Shown: in pieces, positions 28,056 to 37,230 of the stretch
How positions within the stretch are numbered: position 1 is the stretch's first letter
Layout of the letters: each line of letters begins with the position of its first letter
Assembly: GCA_017483985.1 (NCBI GenBank)
Contig: JAFUUB010000114.1
Coordinates: 1-58,826 of the forward strand
DNA from: Bacteroidales bacterium
GTDB taxonomy: Bacteria > Bacteroidota > Bacteroidia > Bacteroidales > UBA932
Length of the DNA stretch: 58,826 bases
Direction: 5' to 3'
Position numbers and translations under genes: made by a program
The notes under the pieces: generated by a model
Databases searched by the model: none
What the model saw: the letters and a program-made list of their open reading frames with translations, nothing else
Told to the model about the DNA's origin: nothing

Positions 28056-28879
28056 GGCCGGGCCTCCTCTTCCAGGGTTTCGATTTCTTCCCGGCCGACG
28101 TTATTGACCAGGGTAACGTAGCGGACGGCGCCGACATCCTGCAGCAGCTGGACGTTGATGTCATAGGTCGCACCGTTGACGATGCGGGATTCTCCGGTCA
28201 GGCCGATCGGGATGTCCGCCGGGAAGATGGAGGAGAATCCGCTGGTGTAGACGGTGTCTCCGGGCGCGAACTTGTATTGCAGGGGGATTTCCTTCAGGAT
28301 GGCACCGCCGGAGGACTTGCCGTCCCAGACGAGCGGTCCGACCGCCCCTTCCCGCCCGAGGCGGGCGCTGAGGCTGAAATCGGTGTTCATGAAGGACAGG
28401 GCATAGGAGTAATGCTTGCCGACGGCATCGACGATGCCGACCACCCCGTCGTTCGTGATGATGCCGGAATGCGGGACCACCCCGTCTTCGGATCCCTGCC
28501 CGATAATCAGGTAGTTGTGCTGCTTGTTGCGGCTGATCTTGACGATGGTGGCGCTCATGTAGTGGAAGCCGCCGATGTCCTCGAATCCCTTGGAGAGGGA
28601 GTCGCGCTTGGCCTCTTCCGCATCATGCCGCCAGGCGAGCAGCTCCTGGGTCAGCGCGAAGTTCTGCGCCGCGAGCTGTTCGTTGGCCTGTTTCAGGGAG
28701 AAGTAGTACTTGACCGACTCCGACTCGCCCCAGACCTTGGCCATGAAGGCATGCGCCCCCTTGGAGATGAAGAAGTCCTGGGCTTTTCCGGAGCGCAGCA
28801 TACCCAATGCAGCAACCTCCAGGATGATGAAGATTGCTGCGTTGAAGAGGATGGTTATGATCTTTCCAGGTTTCCTCAT
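28052..28879 (-). CDS. mreC: Rod shape-determining protein MreC
   Basis: 275 residues. A short cytoplasmic start and one membrane helix (about 7-26) are followed by a coiled-coil (about 60-95) and a periplasmic beta-barrel domain with 'VGIVDAVGKHYSYALSFMN' and 'GDTVYTSGFSSIFPADIPIG', both typical of MreC. It scaffolds PBP2 and RodA. Its ATG overlaps the mreB stop by one base. Confidence 0.94.
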   Translation of the reverse strand: MRKPGKIITILFNAAIFIILEVAALGMLRSGKAQDFFISKGAHAFMAKVWGESESVKYYFSLKQANEQLAAQNFALTQELLAWRHDAEEAKRDSLSKGFEDIGGFHYMSATIVKISRNKQHNYLIIGQGSEDGVVPHSGIITNDGVVGIVDAVGKHYSYALSFMNTDFSLSARLGREGAVGPLVWDGKSSGGAILKEIPLQYKFAPGDTVYTSGFSSIFPADIPIGLTGESRIVNGATYDINVQLLQDVGAVRYVTLVNNVGREEIETLEEEARP

Positions 28880-29901
28880 CAGCGCTTGAGGAAGGAGTAG
28901 TTGGCGGCGTTCTTAAGGGCGATGCAGGTGCCGCGGGCAACCGCGCGGAGCGGGTCCTCTGCGACATGGAACTGGATGTTGACCTTTTCGGTAAAGCGCT
29001 GGGCCAGACCGCGGAGCAGGGCGCCGCCACCGGACAGGTAGATGCCGTTTTCCACGATATCGGAGTAGAGCTCCGGAGGGGTCTGCTCGAGGACGTGGAG
29101 GATCGAGGATTCGATCTTGGCGATGCTCTTGTCGAGGCAGTGGGCGATCTCCTGGTAGGTGACGCGGGCTTCCACCGGGTGGGCGGTCATCAGGTTCGGA
29201 CCGCGGACGATGAACGGTTCGGGTTCGTCGTCCAGCTGCGGGATGACGGCGCCGACGCCGATCTTGATCTTCTCGGCGGTGATTTCACCGACGCGGATGT
29301 TGTGCTGCTGGCGCAGGTAATACTGGATGTCGCTGGTCAGTTCGTCGCCTGCGGTCTTGATGCTTTCCTGGACCACGATGCCGCCCAGGGAGATGACGGC
29401 GATCTCGGCGGTACCACCACCGATGTCGACGACCATGTTGCCCTTCGGGGCTTCGACGTCCAGGCCGATACCGAGGGCCGCGGCCATCGGTTCGAAGATC
29501 AGGTAGACGTCGCGTCCGCCGGCATGTTCGGAGGAGTCACGGACGGCGCGGATCTCGACTTCCGTGGAACCGGAAGGGATGCCGACGACGATCCGCAGGT
29601 TCGGGCTGAAAATGCTGCGGTGCTTGCTGTTGACCTGCTTGATGAAACCGCGGATCATCATCTCGGCGGCGTTGAAGTCGGCGATGACGCCGTCTTTCAG
29701 CGGACGGACGGTCTTGATGCCCGGGTTGATGCGCTCATGCATCAGCTTGGCCTTCTGGCCGATGGCGATGCACTTGCCGGTATTGTTGTCGATGGCGACG
29801 ATGCTCGGCTCGTCCAGCACGATCTGGTCATTCTGGAAAATGACGGTGTTGGCGGTTCCGAGGTCGATGGCCAATTCTTGGGTAAAGAAGCCGAATGCCA
29901 T
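28879..29901 (-). CDS. mreB: Rod shape-determining protein MreB (bacterial actin)
   Basis: 340 residues starting MAFGFFTQELAIDLGTANTV. Actin-fold nucleotide-binding motifs: phosphate 1 (DLGTANT), phosphate 2 (VVDIGGGTAEIAVIS) and the adenosine loop (IYLSGGGALLRG). It polymerises under the membrane and guides side-wall synthesis, so the cell is probably a rod or at least elongates. A longer frame reaches 29934, but the Met at 29901 gives the standard N-terminus. First gene of the five-gene operon, with a promoter 42 bp upstream. Confidence 0.96.
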   Translation of the reverse strand: MAFGFFTQELAIDLGTANTVIFQNDQIVLDEPSIVAIDNNTGKCIAIGQKAKLMHERINPGIKTVRPLKDGVIADFNAAEMMIRGFIKQVNSKHRSIFSPNLRIVVGIPSGSTEVEIRAVRDSSEHAGGRDVYLIFEPMAAALGIGLDVEAPKGNMVVDIGGGTAEIAVISLGGIVVQESIKTAGDELTSDIQYYLRQQHNIRVGEITAEKIKIGVGAVIPQLDDEPEPFIVRGPNLMTAHPVEARVTYQEIAHCLDKSIAKIESSILHVLEQTPPELYSDIVENGIYLSGGGALLRGLAQRFTEKVNIQFHVAEDPLRAVARGTCIALKNAANYSFLKR

Positions 29902-29942
29902 ATTTTTTCTTACAAGGTTTTTCTGATAAAACAATATTTCTT

Positions 29943-29950
29943 CAAAGGTA
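29943..29950 (-). promoter_or_regulatory. Bacteroidetes -7 box (TACCTTTG) of the mreB operon
   Basis: Perfect TAnnTTTG on the minus strand, 41 bp before the mreB ATG. It lies only 11 bp from the oppositely oriented box of ispD. Confidence 0.65.
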
Positions 29951-29961
29951 CGAAATTTTCT

Positions 29962-29969
29962 TAAATTTG
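29962..29969 (+). promoter_or_regulatory. Bacteroidetes -7 box (TAAATTTG) of ispD
   Basis: Perfect TAnnTTTG, 20 bp before the ispD ATG. Two RNA polymerases could not bind this and the facing mreB promoter at once. Confidence 0.65.
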
Positions 29970-29989
29970 CCGGGTAATTCCTACGGAAT

Positions 29990-30700
29990 ATGGCAAAAGA
30001 ATTCTACCTCGTCGTAACGGCCGGCGGCATGGGCCTCCGGATGGGGGCGGACCGTCCCAAACAGTTCCTTTCCCTCGATGATGTCCCGGTGCTGCGCAGG
30101 ACCATCGAACGGTTCCGGGAAGCCCTTCCGCAGGCGAAGGTCGTAACGGTGCTGCCGAAGGACTGGCTGGGCTGGTGGCGGAATTATTGCCTGGAGAAGA
30201 ATTTCACGGTGCCGCAGACGCTGGTCCCGGGCGGGATCACGCGCTTCCATTCCGTGCGGAACGCCCTGGCCCGGGTGCCGGACGGGGCGGTCGTGGCCAT
30301 CCATGACGGGGTGCGGCCTTTCATTTCCGCGGCCAAGATCCGGGAGATGGCCGGCCTGATGCAGGACGGCCGGCGGGCCCTGGTCCCGGTGCTCCCGTCG
30401 ACGGATACCCTGCGGGCCCTTGAAGAGGGGCCGGACGGGCTGCAGGTAATTGAGGGACAGCGGGTTGACCGCTCGAAAATCTGGCGGGTCCAGACCCCGC
30501 AGCTCTTCCTTTCCGAGGACCTCAAGGCCGCCTACCGGCAGGCCTATGACCCCGCCTATACCGACGACGCCTCCGTCGCCGCCGCATACGGAATACCGCT
30601 CACCTTCTGCCAAGGCGAGCGGTTCAATCTGAAACTCACGACCCCCGAGGACCTCTTGTTCGCCGAAGCGGTGGAAGCGCTGCGGGGAAAGGCGGAGTAA
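29990..30700 (+). CDS. ispD: 2-C-methyl-D-erythritol 4-phosphate cytidylyltransferase
   Basis: 236 residues. Third step of the non-mevalonate isoprenoid pathway, joining CMP to methylerythritol phosphate; the pathway supplies the undecaprenyl carrier used by the envelope genes around it. Signature blocks: 'TAGGMGLRMGADRPKQF' (residues 10-26, nucleotide binding), 'GGITRFHSVRNAL', 'IHDGVRPF', 'QTPQLF', 'DDASVAAAYG' and 'NLKLTTPEDL'. Its stop touches the stop of the convergent Lrp-type gene. Confidence 0.94.
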   Translation: MAKEFYLVVTAGGMGLRMGADRPKQFLSLDDVPVLRRTIERFREALPQAKVVTVLPKDWLGWWRNYCLEKNFTVPQTLVPGGITRFHSVRNALARVPDGAVVAIHDGVRPFISAAKIREMAGLMQDGRRALVPVLPSTDTLRALEEGPDGLQVIEGQRVDRSKIWRVQTPQLFLSEDLKAAYRQAYDPAYTDDASVAAAYGIPLTFCQGERFNLKLTTPEDLLFAEAVEALRGKAE

Positions 30701-31189
30701 TTATTTGTTGAAGGTTGTATTCTTGTAATCCTTGACCCAGACCTGGCGGTCGATGGCCTCGTCGAGGGCGATCATGGTGTCGGTGGCCTGGATGAAGGGG
30801 ATCTTCTGGATCGTGTTGAGCAGCACCTCCATGAGGTGGTCGTTGTCAAAGCAGTAAAGCTTCACCAGAAGGGCGTATTTTCCGGTTACGAAATGACACT
30901 CGACGACTTCGGGAATCTGGCGCAGAGAGGCGACGACCTCGTTGTATTTGCTGGCTTCGGAAAGGGAGATGCTGACGAATGCGCAGATGTTGAGGCCGAG
31001 GGCCTGGGGTTTGACCAACAGCCGGGAACCGGTGATAACACCATTCGCTTCCAGCCGCTTCACGCGCTGGTGGATGGCTGCGCCGGAGACGCCGCATTCA
31101 CGGGCGATCTCAAGGAAAGGCATTCTTGCATTCTTGACCAGGAAGCCCAGGATCTTCTGATCCGTCGCGTCAATGTGGTAATTTGCCAT
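30701..31189 (-). CDS. Lrp/AsnC family transcriptional regulator
   Basis: 162 residues. The N-terminal winged helix (IDATDQKILGFLVKNARMPF, then 'ECGVSGAAIHQRVKRLEANGVI') is followed by a RAM/AsnC ligand-binding domain (about 65-150) with 'VVECHFVTGKYALLVKL'. Members sense amino acids and act locally or globally; the target here cannot be told from context, since the gene stands alone between ispD and topA. Own promoter at 31221-31228. Confidence 0.92.
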   Translation of the reverse strand: MANYHIDATDQKILGFLVKNARMPFLEIARECGVSGAAIHQRVKRLEANGVITGSRLLVKPQALGLNICAFVSISLSEASKYNEVVASLRQIPEVVECHFVTGKYALLVKLYCFDNDHLMEVLLNTIQKIPFIQATDTMIALDEAIDRQVWVKDYKNTTFNK

Positions 31190-31220
31190 AGTTCGTTACG
31201 ATTTATAAGTCTTCTTTTCG

Positions 31221-31228
31221 CAAAAATA
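31221..31228 (-). promoter_or_regulatory. Bacteroidetes -7 box (TATTTTTG) of the Lrp-type regulator
   Basis: TAnnTTTG match on the minus strand, 31 bp before the ATG at 31189, in AT-rich DNA. Confidence 0.55.
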
Positions 31229-31281
31229 GACAAATAATTCAAAAAACGTATTTTTAAGCGGACAAAAGATCGATTTATAAG

Positions 31282-31309
31282 AAAAAATCCGTCCAAATGA
31301 ACGGATTTT
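31282..31309 (-). terminator. Rho-independent terminator after topA
   Basis: 9-bp stem AAAATCCGT / ACGGATTTT with an 8-base loop. Read on the minus strand it is followed by TTTTTTC, and it lies 41 bp past the topA stop. Confidence 0.75.
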
Positions 31310-31349
31310 CAGAATAACGGATATAAATAATCGAAATCAGGTCCTGCGG

Positions 31350-33668
31350 TCAGGCCTTTTTGGCGCCTTTCCGGCGGAAGCCGCCGGACGTGGGCTTGGC
31401 CTCGGCGATGATGGCCTTGCAGGCTTCTTCGGTCAGGGCCGCGGCGTCGGTTCCCTTCGGGATCCGGTAGTTGGAACCGGCCGCCTTGATGTACGGGCCG
31501 TAGCGGCCGTTGATGACCTGGATGTCACCCCACTCGGCCATGACGGCATTCTCCGGGGCCTTGTTCCGCCCGGCCTCGATGGCGGCGATGCAGTCTTCCA
31601 GGCTGACCTTCAGCGGGTCGGCCTTCTTGGGGAGGGAATAGTTCTGGTCTCCGAATTTCAGGTAGGGACCGAAACGGCCCTTCGTCGCGATGACCGGGAT
31701 GCCTTCATACTGTCCGACGGTGCGGGGCAGTTCGAAGAGCTTGAGCGCCTCTTCCAGGGTGATGTTCTCGATCAGCTGGCCGGGGCCGAGATGGGCGAAC
31801 TGGCGGTTCTCACCCTCGCCTTTCTGGATGTACGGGCCGTACTGGCCGAATTTCGCCACCAGCGGCTGGCCGTCCTTCGGGTCGTTGCCCAGCGCCCGCT
31901 CGACGTGGTTGTACTGGCGGTCGGCCAGCACCTCTCCGACCTTGGCATGGAACGGGGTGTAGAACTCGCGGATCACGTTGTTCCAGACTTTCTTCCCTTC
32001 GGCGACCTCGTCGAAATCGTTCTCGACGTCCGCCGTGAAATGGTAATTCATGACGGTGTCGAAATTCGCCACCAGGTAGTCGGTCACGATCATGCCGATC
32101 TCCTGCGGCAGGAGTTTGCCCTTTTCCGCGCCGACCACTTCGGTCTTGGTGCTTTCCTTGATATCACTGCCCTTGAGCGTCAGGTTGGTGACGGTGACCT
32201 TCTCGCCTTCCTTATCGCCGCGGACGATGTAGCCGCGTCCGGTCGTCAGGGTGGTGATGGTCGGGGCGTAGGTCGACGGACGGCCGATGCCGAGTTCCTC
32301 GAGTTTCTTGACGAGGGTCGCTTCGGAATAGCGGGCCGGCGGGGCTGTGAACTTGCATTCCGCGGTCAGGCTCTTCGCCGTCATGACATCGCCTTCCCGG
32401 AGTTCGGGGAGGAGGACTTCCTCATCTTCCGCTGCCGGATCGTCGGATCCCTCCAGATAGACTTTCAGGAAACCGTCGAAAAGCACCTGGCTCGCCTGGA
32501 CGGCGAATTTCTCGCTCCGGCGGTCGGAAGCGACCTTGATATCGGTGCGGAGCACGCGGGCGTCGGCCATCTGGGAGGCGACGGTCCGTTTCCAGATCAG
32601 GGCGTAGAGCTTGCGCTCCTGCGGGGTCCCTTCGATGTCCGTATTCTCAATATAGGTAGGGCGGATGGCCTCGTGGGCTTCCTGGGCGCCCTTGCTGTGG
32701 GTCTTGTACTGGCGGACCTTGGAATAGGCCTCGCCGTAATGCTCTCCGATGAACTTCTTGGCCGTATTGATGGCCAGGCCGGAGAGGTTGGTCGAGTCGG
32801 TACGCATGTAGGTGATCAGACCGCGTTCATACAGCTGCTGGGCGATGCGCATGGTGGTGCTGACCGGGAAATGCAGCTTGCGGGCTGCCTCCTGCTGGAG
32901 GGTGGACGTCGTGAACGGGGCGGCGGGGAAACGCAGCCCTTCCTTGCGCTCGATCTCGCTGATGGAGAAACGGGCTCCAATGCTGTCCTGCAAGAATTTA
33001 CGGGCATCCTCCAGCCCTTTGAAACGGGTGTCGAGGCTGGCTTTGACCGTGACCCCGGCCGGCGTTCCTTCCGGGTGGAAAAGGGCGTCGATGCGGTAAT
33101 AGGCTTCCTTGTTGAAGGACATGATCTCCCGCTCGCGGTCGACGACCAGGCGGAGGGCGACGCTCTGGACCCGGCCGGCGCTGAGCTTCGGCTGGATCTT
33201 GCGCCAGAGGATCGGGGACAGTTCGAAACCGACGAGGCGGTCCAGCACGCGGCGGGCCTGCTGCGCGTTGACGAGGTTCATGTCGATGGTGCGCGGGTTC
33301 TCGACGGCGTGGAGGATGGCGTCCTTGGTGATTTCGTGGAAAACGATGCGGCGGGTGTTCTCGGGCTTCAGACCGAGGGTCTCATAGAGGTGCCAGGAGA
33401 TGGCTTCCCCCTCCCGGTCCTCATCGGACGCCAGCCAGACGACTTCGGCCTCCTTGGCGAGTTTCCTGAGGTCGGCGACGACTTTCTTCTTGTCGGCCGG
33501 CACGACATATTCCGGTTTGAAACCGTCTTCGACATCCACCCCCAGTTTCTTCTCCTGCAGGTCCCGGATGTGTCCGAAACTCGGTTTCACGGTAAAATCC
33601 TTTCCCAAAAACTTCTGGATGGTCCCGGCCTTGGCGGGAGACTCCACGATCACCAGATTTCCCTTCAT
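31350..33668 (-). CDS. topA: DNA topoisomerase I
   Basis: 772 residues. A TOPRIM domain at the start (NLVIVESPAKAGTIQKFLG; 'ASDEDREGEAISWHL' holds the metal-binding acidic residues) precedes the type IA core with the active-site Tyr in 'GLITYMRTDSTNLSG'. The C-terminus has glycine/tyrosine repeats ('GRFGPYLKFG', 'GRYGPYIKA') of the TopA C-terminal repeat type rather than Cys4 zinc ribbons. It removes negative supercoils. The frame extends to 33764, but the Met at 33668 gives the canonical start. Confidence 0.95.
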   Translation of the reverse strand: MKGNLVIVESPAKAGTIQKFLGKDFTVKPSFGHIRDLQEKKLGVDVEDGFKPEYVVPADKKKVVADLRKLAKEAEVVWLASDEDREGEAISWHLYETLGLKPENTRRIVFHEITKDAILHAVENPRTIDMNLVNAQQARRVLDRLVGFELSPILWRKIQPKLSAGRVQSVALRLVVDREREIMSFNKEAYYRIDALFHPEGTPAGVTVKASLDTRFKGLEDARKFLQDSIGARFSISEIERKEGLRFPAAPFTTSTLQQEAARKLHFPVSTTMRIAQQLYERGLITYMRTDSTNLSGLAINTAKKFIGEHYGEAYSKVRQYKTHSKGAQEAHEAIRPTYIENTDIEGTPQERKLYALIWKRTVASQMADARVLRTDIKVASDRRSEKFAVQASQVLFDGFLKVYLEGSDDPAAEDEEVLLPELREGDVMTAKSLTAECKFTAPPARYSEATLVKKLEELGIGRPSTYAPTITTLTTGRGYIVRGDKEGEKVTVTNLTLKGSDIKESTKTEVVGAEKGKLLPQEIGMIVTDYLVANFDTVMNYHFTADVENDFDEVAEGKKVWNNVIREFYTPFHAKVGEVLADRQYNHVERALGNDPKDGQPLVAKFGQYGPYIQKGEGENRQFAHLGPGQLIENITLEEALKLFELPRTVGQYEGIPVIATKGRFGPYLKFGDQNYSLPKKADPLKVSLEDCIAAIEAGRNKAPENAVMAEWGDIQVINGRYGPYIKAAGSNYRIPKGTDAAALTEEACKAIIAEAKPTSGGFRRKGAKKA

Positions 33669-33732
33669 ATCCTGTTCAAGTTTCTCACACAAGGGGGAGC
33701 CTGTCGCTCCCGCCTTTTTGGTTTCAAGTTTG

Positions 33733-33739
33733 CAAAGTA
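33733..33739 (-). promoter_or_regulatory. Weak -7-like box (TACTTTG) upstream of topA
   Basis: On the minus strand TACTTTG resembles TAnnTTTG with a spacer one base short, 64 bp before the topA start. Low confidence. Confidence 0.3.
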
Positions 33740-33774
33740 AAGAAGATTTGGGCGATTTTTCCAAATTTTGTTGC

Positions 33775-33782
33775 TAATTTTG
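33775..33782 (+). promoter_or_regulatory. Bacteroidetes -7 box (TAATTTTG) of the PBP1A operon
   Basis: TAnnTTTG match, 66 bp before the PBP1A ATG. The leader carries a small perfect hairpin, CCGGCC-TAAA-GGCCGG (33810-33825), without a T run. Confidence 0.5.
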
Positions 33783-33848
33783 TAAACTTATAATAGTGGT
33801 ATGCCCCCACCGGCCTAAAGGCCGGAAACGCCACCAAAGAAGATACCT

Positions 33849-36203
33849 ATGACGGAAGAAAGAAAGAAGATAATTACCAAATGGTTCTGGCGGATCCTCG
33901 CCTTCCCCGTAGCGGCCGTGGTCCTGTTGCTCCTGCTTGTCTGGGCCTTCGCCGACATCCCTTCCTTCGAGGAACTGGAGAATCCGGACAGCAAACTGGC
34001 GACCCAGGTGCTGGCCGAAGACGGCGAACTGCTGGCCACCTTCCATATCGAGAACCGTTCCCACGTCGATTATTTCGACCTGTCCCCCTACCTGATCCAG
34101 GCGGCGGTCGCCACCGAGGATGCCCGCTTCTACAAGCACTCCGGCGTCGACTATGAGAGTATCGCCCGCGTGTTGTTCAAGACGCTCCTGAGCCGGGATT
34201 CCAGCCAGGGCGGCGGCAGTACCATCACCCAGCAGCTGGCCAAGACCCTCTATCCCCGCAGCGAGAACCGGAGCAAGATCCCCGGCGCCTACCAGGTCAA
34301 GATGGTCTGGACCAAGCTCAAGGAGTGGATCACCGCGGTTAAGCTCGAGCGGGACTATACCAAGGACGAGATCGTGACCATGTACCTGAACGCCGTTTTC
34401 TTCGGCAGCAGCGCCTACGGTGTCAAGTCCGCCTCCCAGACCTTCTTCGCCAAGGAGCCCAAGGACCTGACCGTGGAGGAGAGCGCCACCCTGGTCGGCA
34501 TGGTCAACAAGCCTACTCGCTACAACCCCGCCCTCAATCCGGACAAGGCCCTGGCCCGCCGCAACACGGTGATCGCCCGCATGTGCGAGTCCGGTTACCT
34601 GACCAAGGCGGAGCGCGACTCGATCCAGCAGATCCCGATCACCCTGTCCTACCAGGTGATGGACCACAACGCCGGCCTCGCCCCGTATTTCCGGGACATG
34701 CTCCGCAAGTACATGAACGCCCAGCGCCCCAAGCGCTCCGACTACCAGTTCCGCGAGGATTATTCCGTGGATTCGCTCCTGTGGCGGGACGACCAGCTCT
34801 ACGGCTGGCTCAACAAGACCACCAAGCCTGACGGCTCCCGGTACGACCTGGACCGCGACGGCCTGCGCATCTATACGACGATCAACTACAAGATGCAGCA
34901 GTATGCCGAGGAGGCGATGGCCGAGCATCTCGGCAAGGATCTCCAGCCGGCCTTCTGGCGAGATATCAAGTGGAAGAAGAACAAGCCTTTCTCGAACGAC
35001 GTTGACGACGAGACCATCGCGCGGTTGATGAACCAGGCCCGTCGCTGGAGCGACCGGTACCGCCTGATGAAGAAAGCCGGGAAGACCGACGACGAGATCA
35101 TGGCCAGTTTCTCCGTCCCGACCCAGATGCGGCTGTTCTCCTGGGAAGGCAAGGGCTATGTGGACACGACCATGACCCCGGACGACTCGATCCGCTACTA
35201 CAAGTCGATCCTCCGTGCCTCCTTCATGGCCATCGAGCCGGGGACCGGCCATGTCAAGGCCTACATCGGCGGCCCGAACTACCGGTATTTCAAGTATGAC
35301 AACGTCCGCCAGGGCAAGCGCCAGGTCGGCTCGACCATCAAGCCGTTCCTCTATACGCTGGCGATGCAGGAGGGCATGACCCCCTGCGACCAGACCGTCT
35401 GCATCCCGCAGACCTTCATCATCGGCGACCAGACCTGGACGCCGCGCAGTACGGACAAGGACGCCTGGATCGGAAAGACCGTGACCTTGAAATGGGGCCT
35501 GACCCATTCCTCCAACAACATCTCCGCTTATCTGATGAAGAAATTCGGACCGGAAGCGATGGTCCAGATGATGCGGAAAATGGGCGTCGGCAGCCATTTC
35601 GAAGTGGTTCCCTCTTTGTGCGTAGGTTCGGCGGACGTGTCTGTCTATGAGATGGTTGCGGCCTACAACACCTTCCCGTCCAAGGGCGTCTACGTCGATC
35701 CGATCTTCGTGACCAAGATCGAGGACAGCCAGGGCAACGTCCTGAGCGAGTTCAACACCCGCCAGCACGAAGCCGTCAGCGAAGAGACGGCCTACCTGAT
35801 GGCCAACCTGATGCAGGGCGTGGTCAACAGCGGAACCGGTTCCCGCCTGCGCAGCGTCTATGCGCTCAAGGGCCAGATCGGCGGCAAGACGGGAACGACC
35901 AATGACAACTCGGACGGCTGGTTCATCGGCTACACCCCGACCATCACGGCCGGTATCTGGGTCGGCGCCGAAGACCGCCAGGTCCATTTCCAGTCCACGG
36001 CGCTCGGCGGCGGATCGAATGCCGCCCTCCCGATCTGGGGCCGCTGGATGAAGAAGGTCCTGGCCGACGGTACCCTGGGGGTCTCGGAGGCGGATACCTT
36101 CACGGCGCCTCCGGGCATGAGCCTGGACCTGAGCTGCAGCGGCGGCGACGAGGACGCGCGCGAGACGGCCGAACAGAAAGAAGCAGAAGCTTATTTTGAT
36201 TAA
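33849..36203 (+). CDS. mrcA: Bifunctional penicillin-binding protein 1A (class A PBP)
   Basis: 784 residues. A membrane helix (about 16-36) is followed by a GT51 transglycosylase domain with catalytic Glu90 in 'TEDARFYKHSGVDY' and 'GGGSTITQQLAKTLYPR', then a transpeptidase domain with STIK (active Ser495), SSN (in THSSNNIS) and KTGT. It both polymerises and cross-links peptidoglycan. The gene leads a run with ddl (9 bp gap) and prmC (1 bp gap). The C-terminus ends in an acidic, Glu/Ala-rich stretch. Confidence 0.95.
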   Translation: MTEERKKIITKWFWRILAFPVAAVVLLLLLVWAFADIPSFEELENPDSKLATQVLAEDGELLATFHIENRSHVDYFDLSPYLIQAAVATEDARFYKHSGVDYESIARVLFKTLLSRDSSQGGGSTITQQLAKTLYPRSENRSKIPGAYQVKMVWTKLKEWITAVKLERDYTKDEIVTMYLNAVFFGSSAYGVKSASQTFFAKEPKDLTVEESATLVGMVNKPTRYNPALNPDKALARRNTVIARMCESGYLTKAERDSIQQIPITLSYQVMDHNAGLAPYFRDMLRKYMNAQRPKRSDYQFREDYSVDSLLWRDDQLYGWLNKTTKPDGSRYDLDRDGLRIYTTINYKMQQYAEEAMAEHLGKDLQPAFWRDIKWKKNKPFSNDVDDETIARLMNQARRWSDRYRLMKKAGKTDDEIMASFSVPTQMRLFSWEGKGYVDTTMTPDDSIRYYKSILRASFMAIEPGTGHVKAYIGGPNYRYFKYDNVRQGKRQVGSTIKPFLYTLAMQEGMTPCDQTVCIPQTFIIGDQTWTPRSTDKDAWIGKTVTLKWGLTHSSNNISAYLMKKFGPEAMVQMMRKMGVGSHFEVVPSLCVGSADVSVYEMVAAYNTFPSKGVYVDPIFVTKIEDSQGNVLSEFNTRQHEAVSEETAYLMANLMQGVVNSGTGSRLRSVYALKGQIGGKTGTTNDNSDGWFIGYTPTITAGIWVGAEDRQVHFQSTALGGGSNAALPIWGRWMKKVLADGTLGVSEADTFTAPPGMSLDLSCSGGDEDARETAEQKEAEAYFD

Positions 36204-36212
36204 CTATCCATC

Positions 36213-37229
36213 ATGGCAAAATATTCCAACATCGCAGTCATTTACGGCTCCGACTCCTCCGAGTGGGAAGTCTCCTGCCGCAGCGGAGAATATACCGCAT
36301 CCCGGATCGACGATACGCGTTACAGTATCTACGAAATCTTCGCCCGTTTCGGCAAATGGCAGCTCGTGGCCTTCCGCAAGAAGGACTCCATGCGCGTCAC
36401 CTTCCCGGAGGGCGCCCGTCCGGAGGTCAACAAGAACGACTTCTCGGTCAATGTCTACGGAGAGAAGATCCAGCTCGACTATGCGTACATCATGCAGCAT
36501 GGCAAACCGGGCGAGAACGGCCTGCTCCAGGGCTATTTCGAGATGCTCGGCATCCCCTTCAGCAGTTGCAGCGCCTTTGTTTCGGCGGTGGTCTTCGACA
36601 AGTATTCCTGCAAGAGCTACCTGCACGGCGTCGACTTCGTCAAACTGGCGCCGGACGCCCTGGTCCGCCGGGGCGAGGACGTGGCTGCCTTTGCTGAAAA
36701 GGCGGCGGCCAAACTGGGTTTCCCGGTCTTTGTCAAGCCGACGGACGGCGGATCGAGTTTCGGCATCACCAAGGTCAGCCGGCAGGAAGACCTGGTTCCG
36801 GCCATCCAGTATGCCTTCTCCGAAGGACCGACCGTCATCGTGGAGAAGGGGATTTCCGGCCGGGAATTCACCTGCGCGGCCTACCGGGACGCGAACGGTG
36901 TGAGCACCCTCCCGGTCATCGAGATCGTGACGTCCAACGAGTATTTTGACTATGATGCCAAATACAACGGCAACAGCCAGGAAATCTGCCCGGCACCCAT
37001 TCCGGAGGATAAGTCCGGCCTGATCCGGGAGACGACCCGCAGGATCTATGAGCGCCTGGGCTGCGCCGGCGTGGTCCGGATGGACTATATCGACGGGGAA
37101 GACGGACTTTACTTCCTGGAGGTCAATACGATCCCGGGCATGACCAGTGCTTCGCTCGTGCCGAAGATGGTTCGGACGGCCGGATTGGACATGACCGATT
37201 TCCTGACTACGATCATTGAGAATTCCTGA
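36213..37229 (+). CDS. ddl: D-alanine--D-alanine ligase
   Basis: 338 residues, ATP-grasp enzyme that makes the D-Ala-D-Ala end of the peptidoglycan precursor. Blocks: 'PVFVKPTDGGSSFGITKV' (ATP binding), 'VIVEKGISGREFTCAAY', 'RMDYIDGEDGLYFLEVNTIPG' (metal-binding Glu and Asn) and 'MTSASLVP'. Between PBP1A and prmC, consistent with a cell-wall transcript. Confidence 0.94.
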   Translation: MAKYSNIAVIYGSDSSEWEVSCRSGEYTASRIDDTRYSIYEIFARFGKWQLVAFRKKDSMRVTFPEGARPEVNKNDFSVNVYGEKIQLDYAYIMQHGKPGENGLLQGYFEMLGIPFSSCSAFVSAVVFDKYSCKSYLHGVDFVKLAPDALVRRGEDVAAFAEKAAAKLGFPVFVKPTDGGSSFGITKVSRQEDLVPAIQYAFSEGPTVIVEKGISGREFTCAAYRDANGVSTLPVIEIVTSNEYFDYDAKYNGNSQEICPAPIPEDKSGLIRETTRRIYERLGCAGVVRMDYIDGEDGLYFLEVNTIPGMTSASLVPKMVRTAGLDMTDFLTTIIENS

Positions 37230-37230
37230 T

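Noticed and set aside
24993..28121. 1042-codon plus-strand open frame
   Set aside because: Antisense to rodA-mrdA-mreD-mreC; a GC-driven artefact without domain features.
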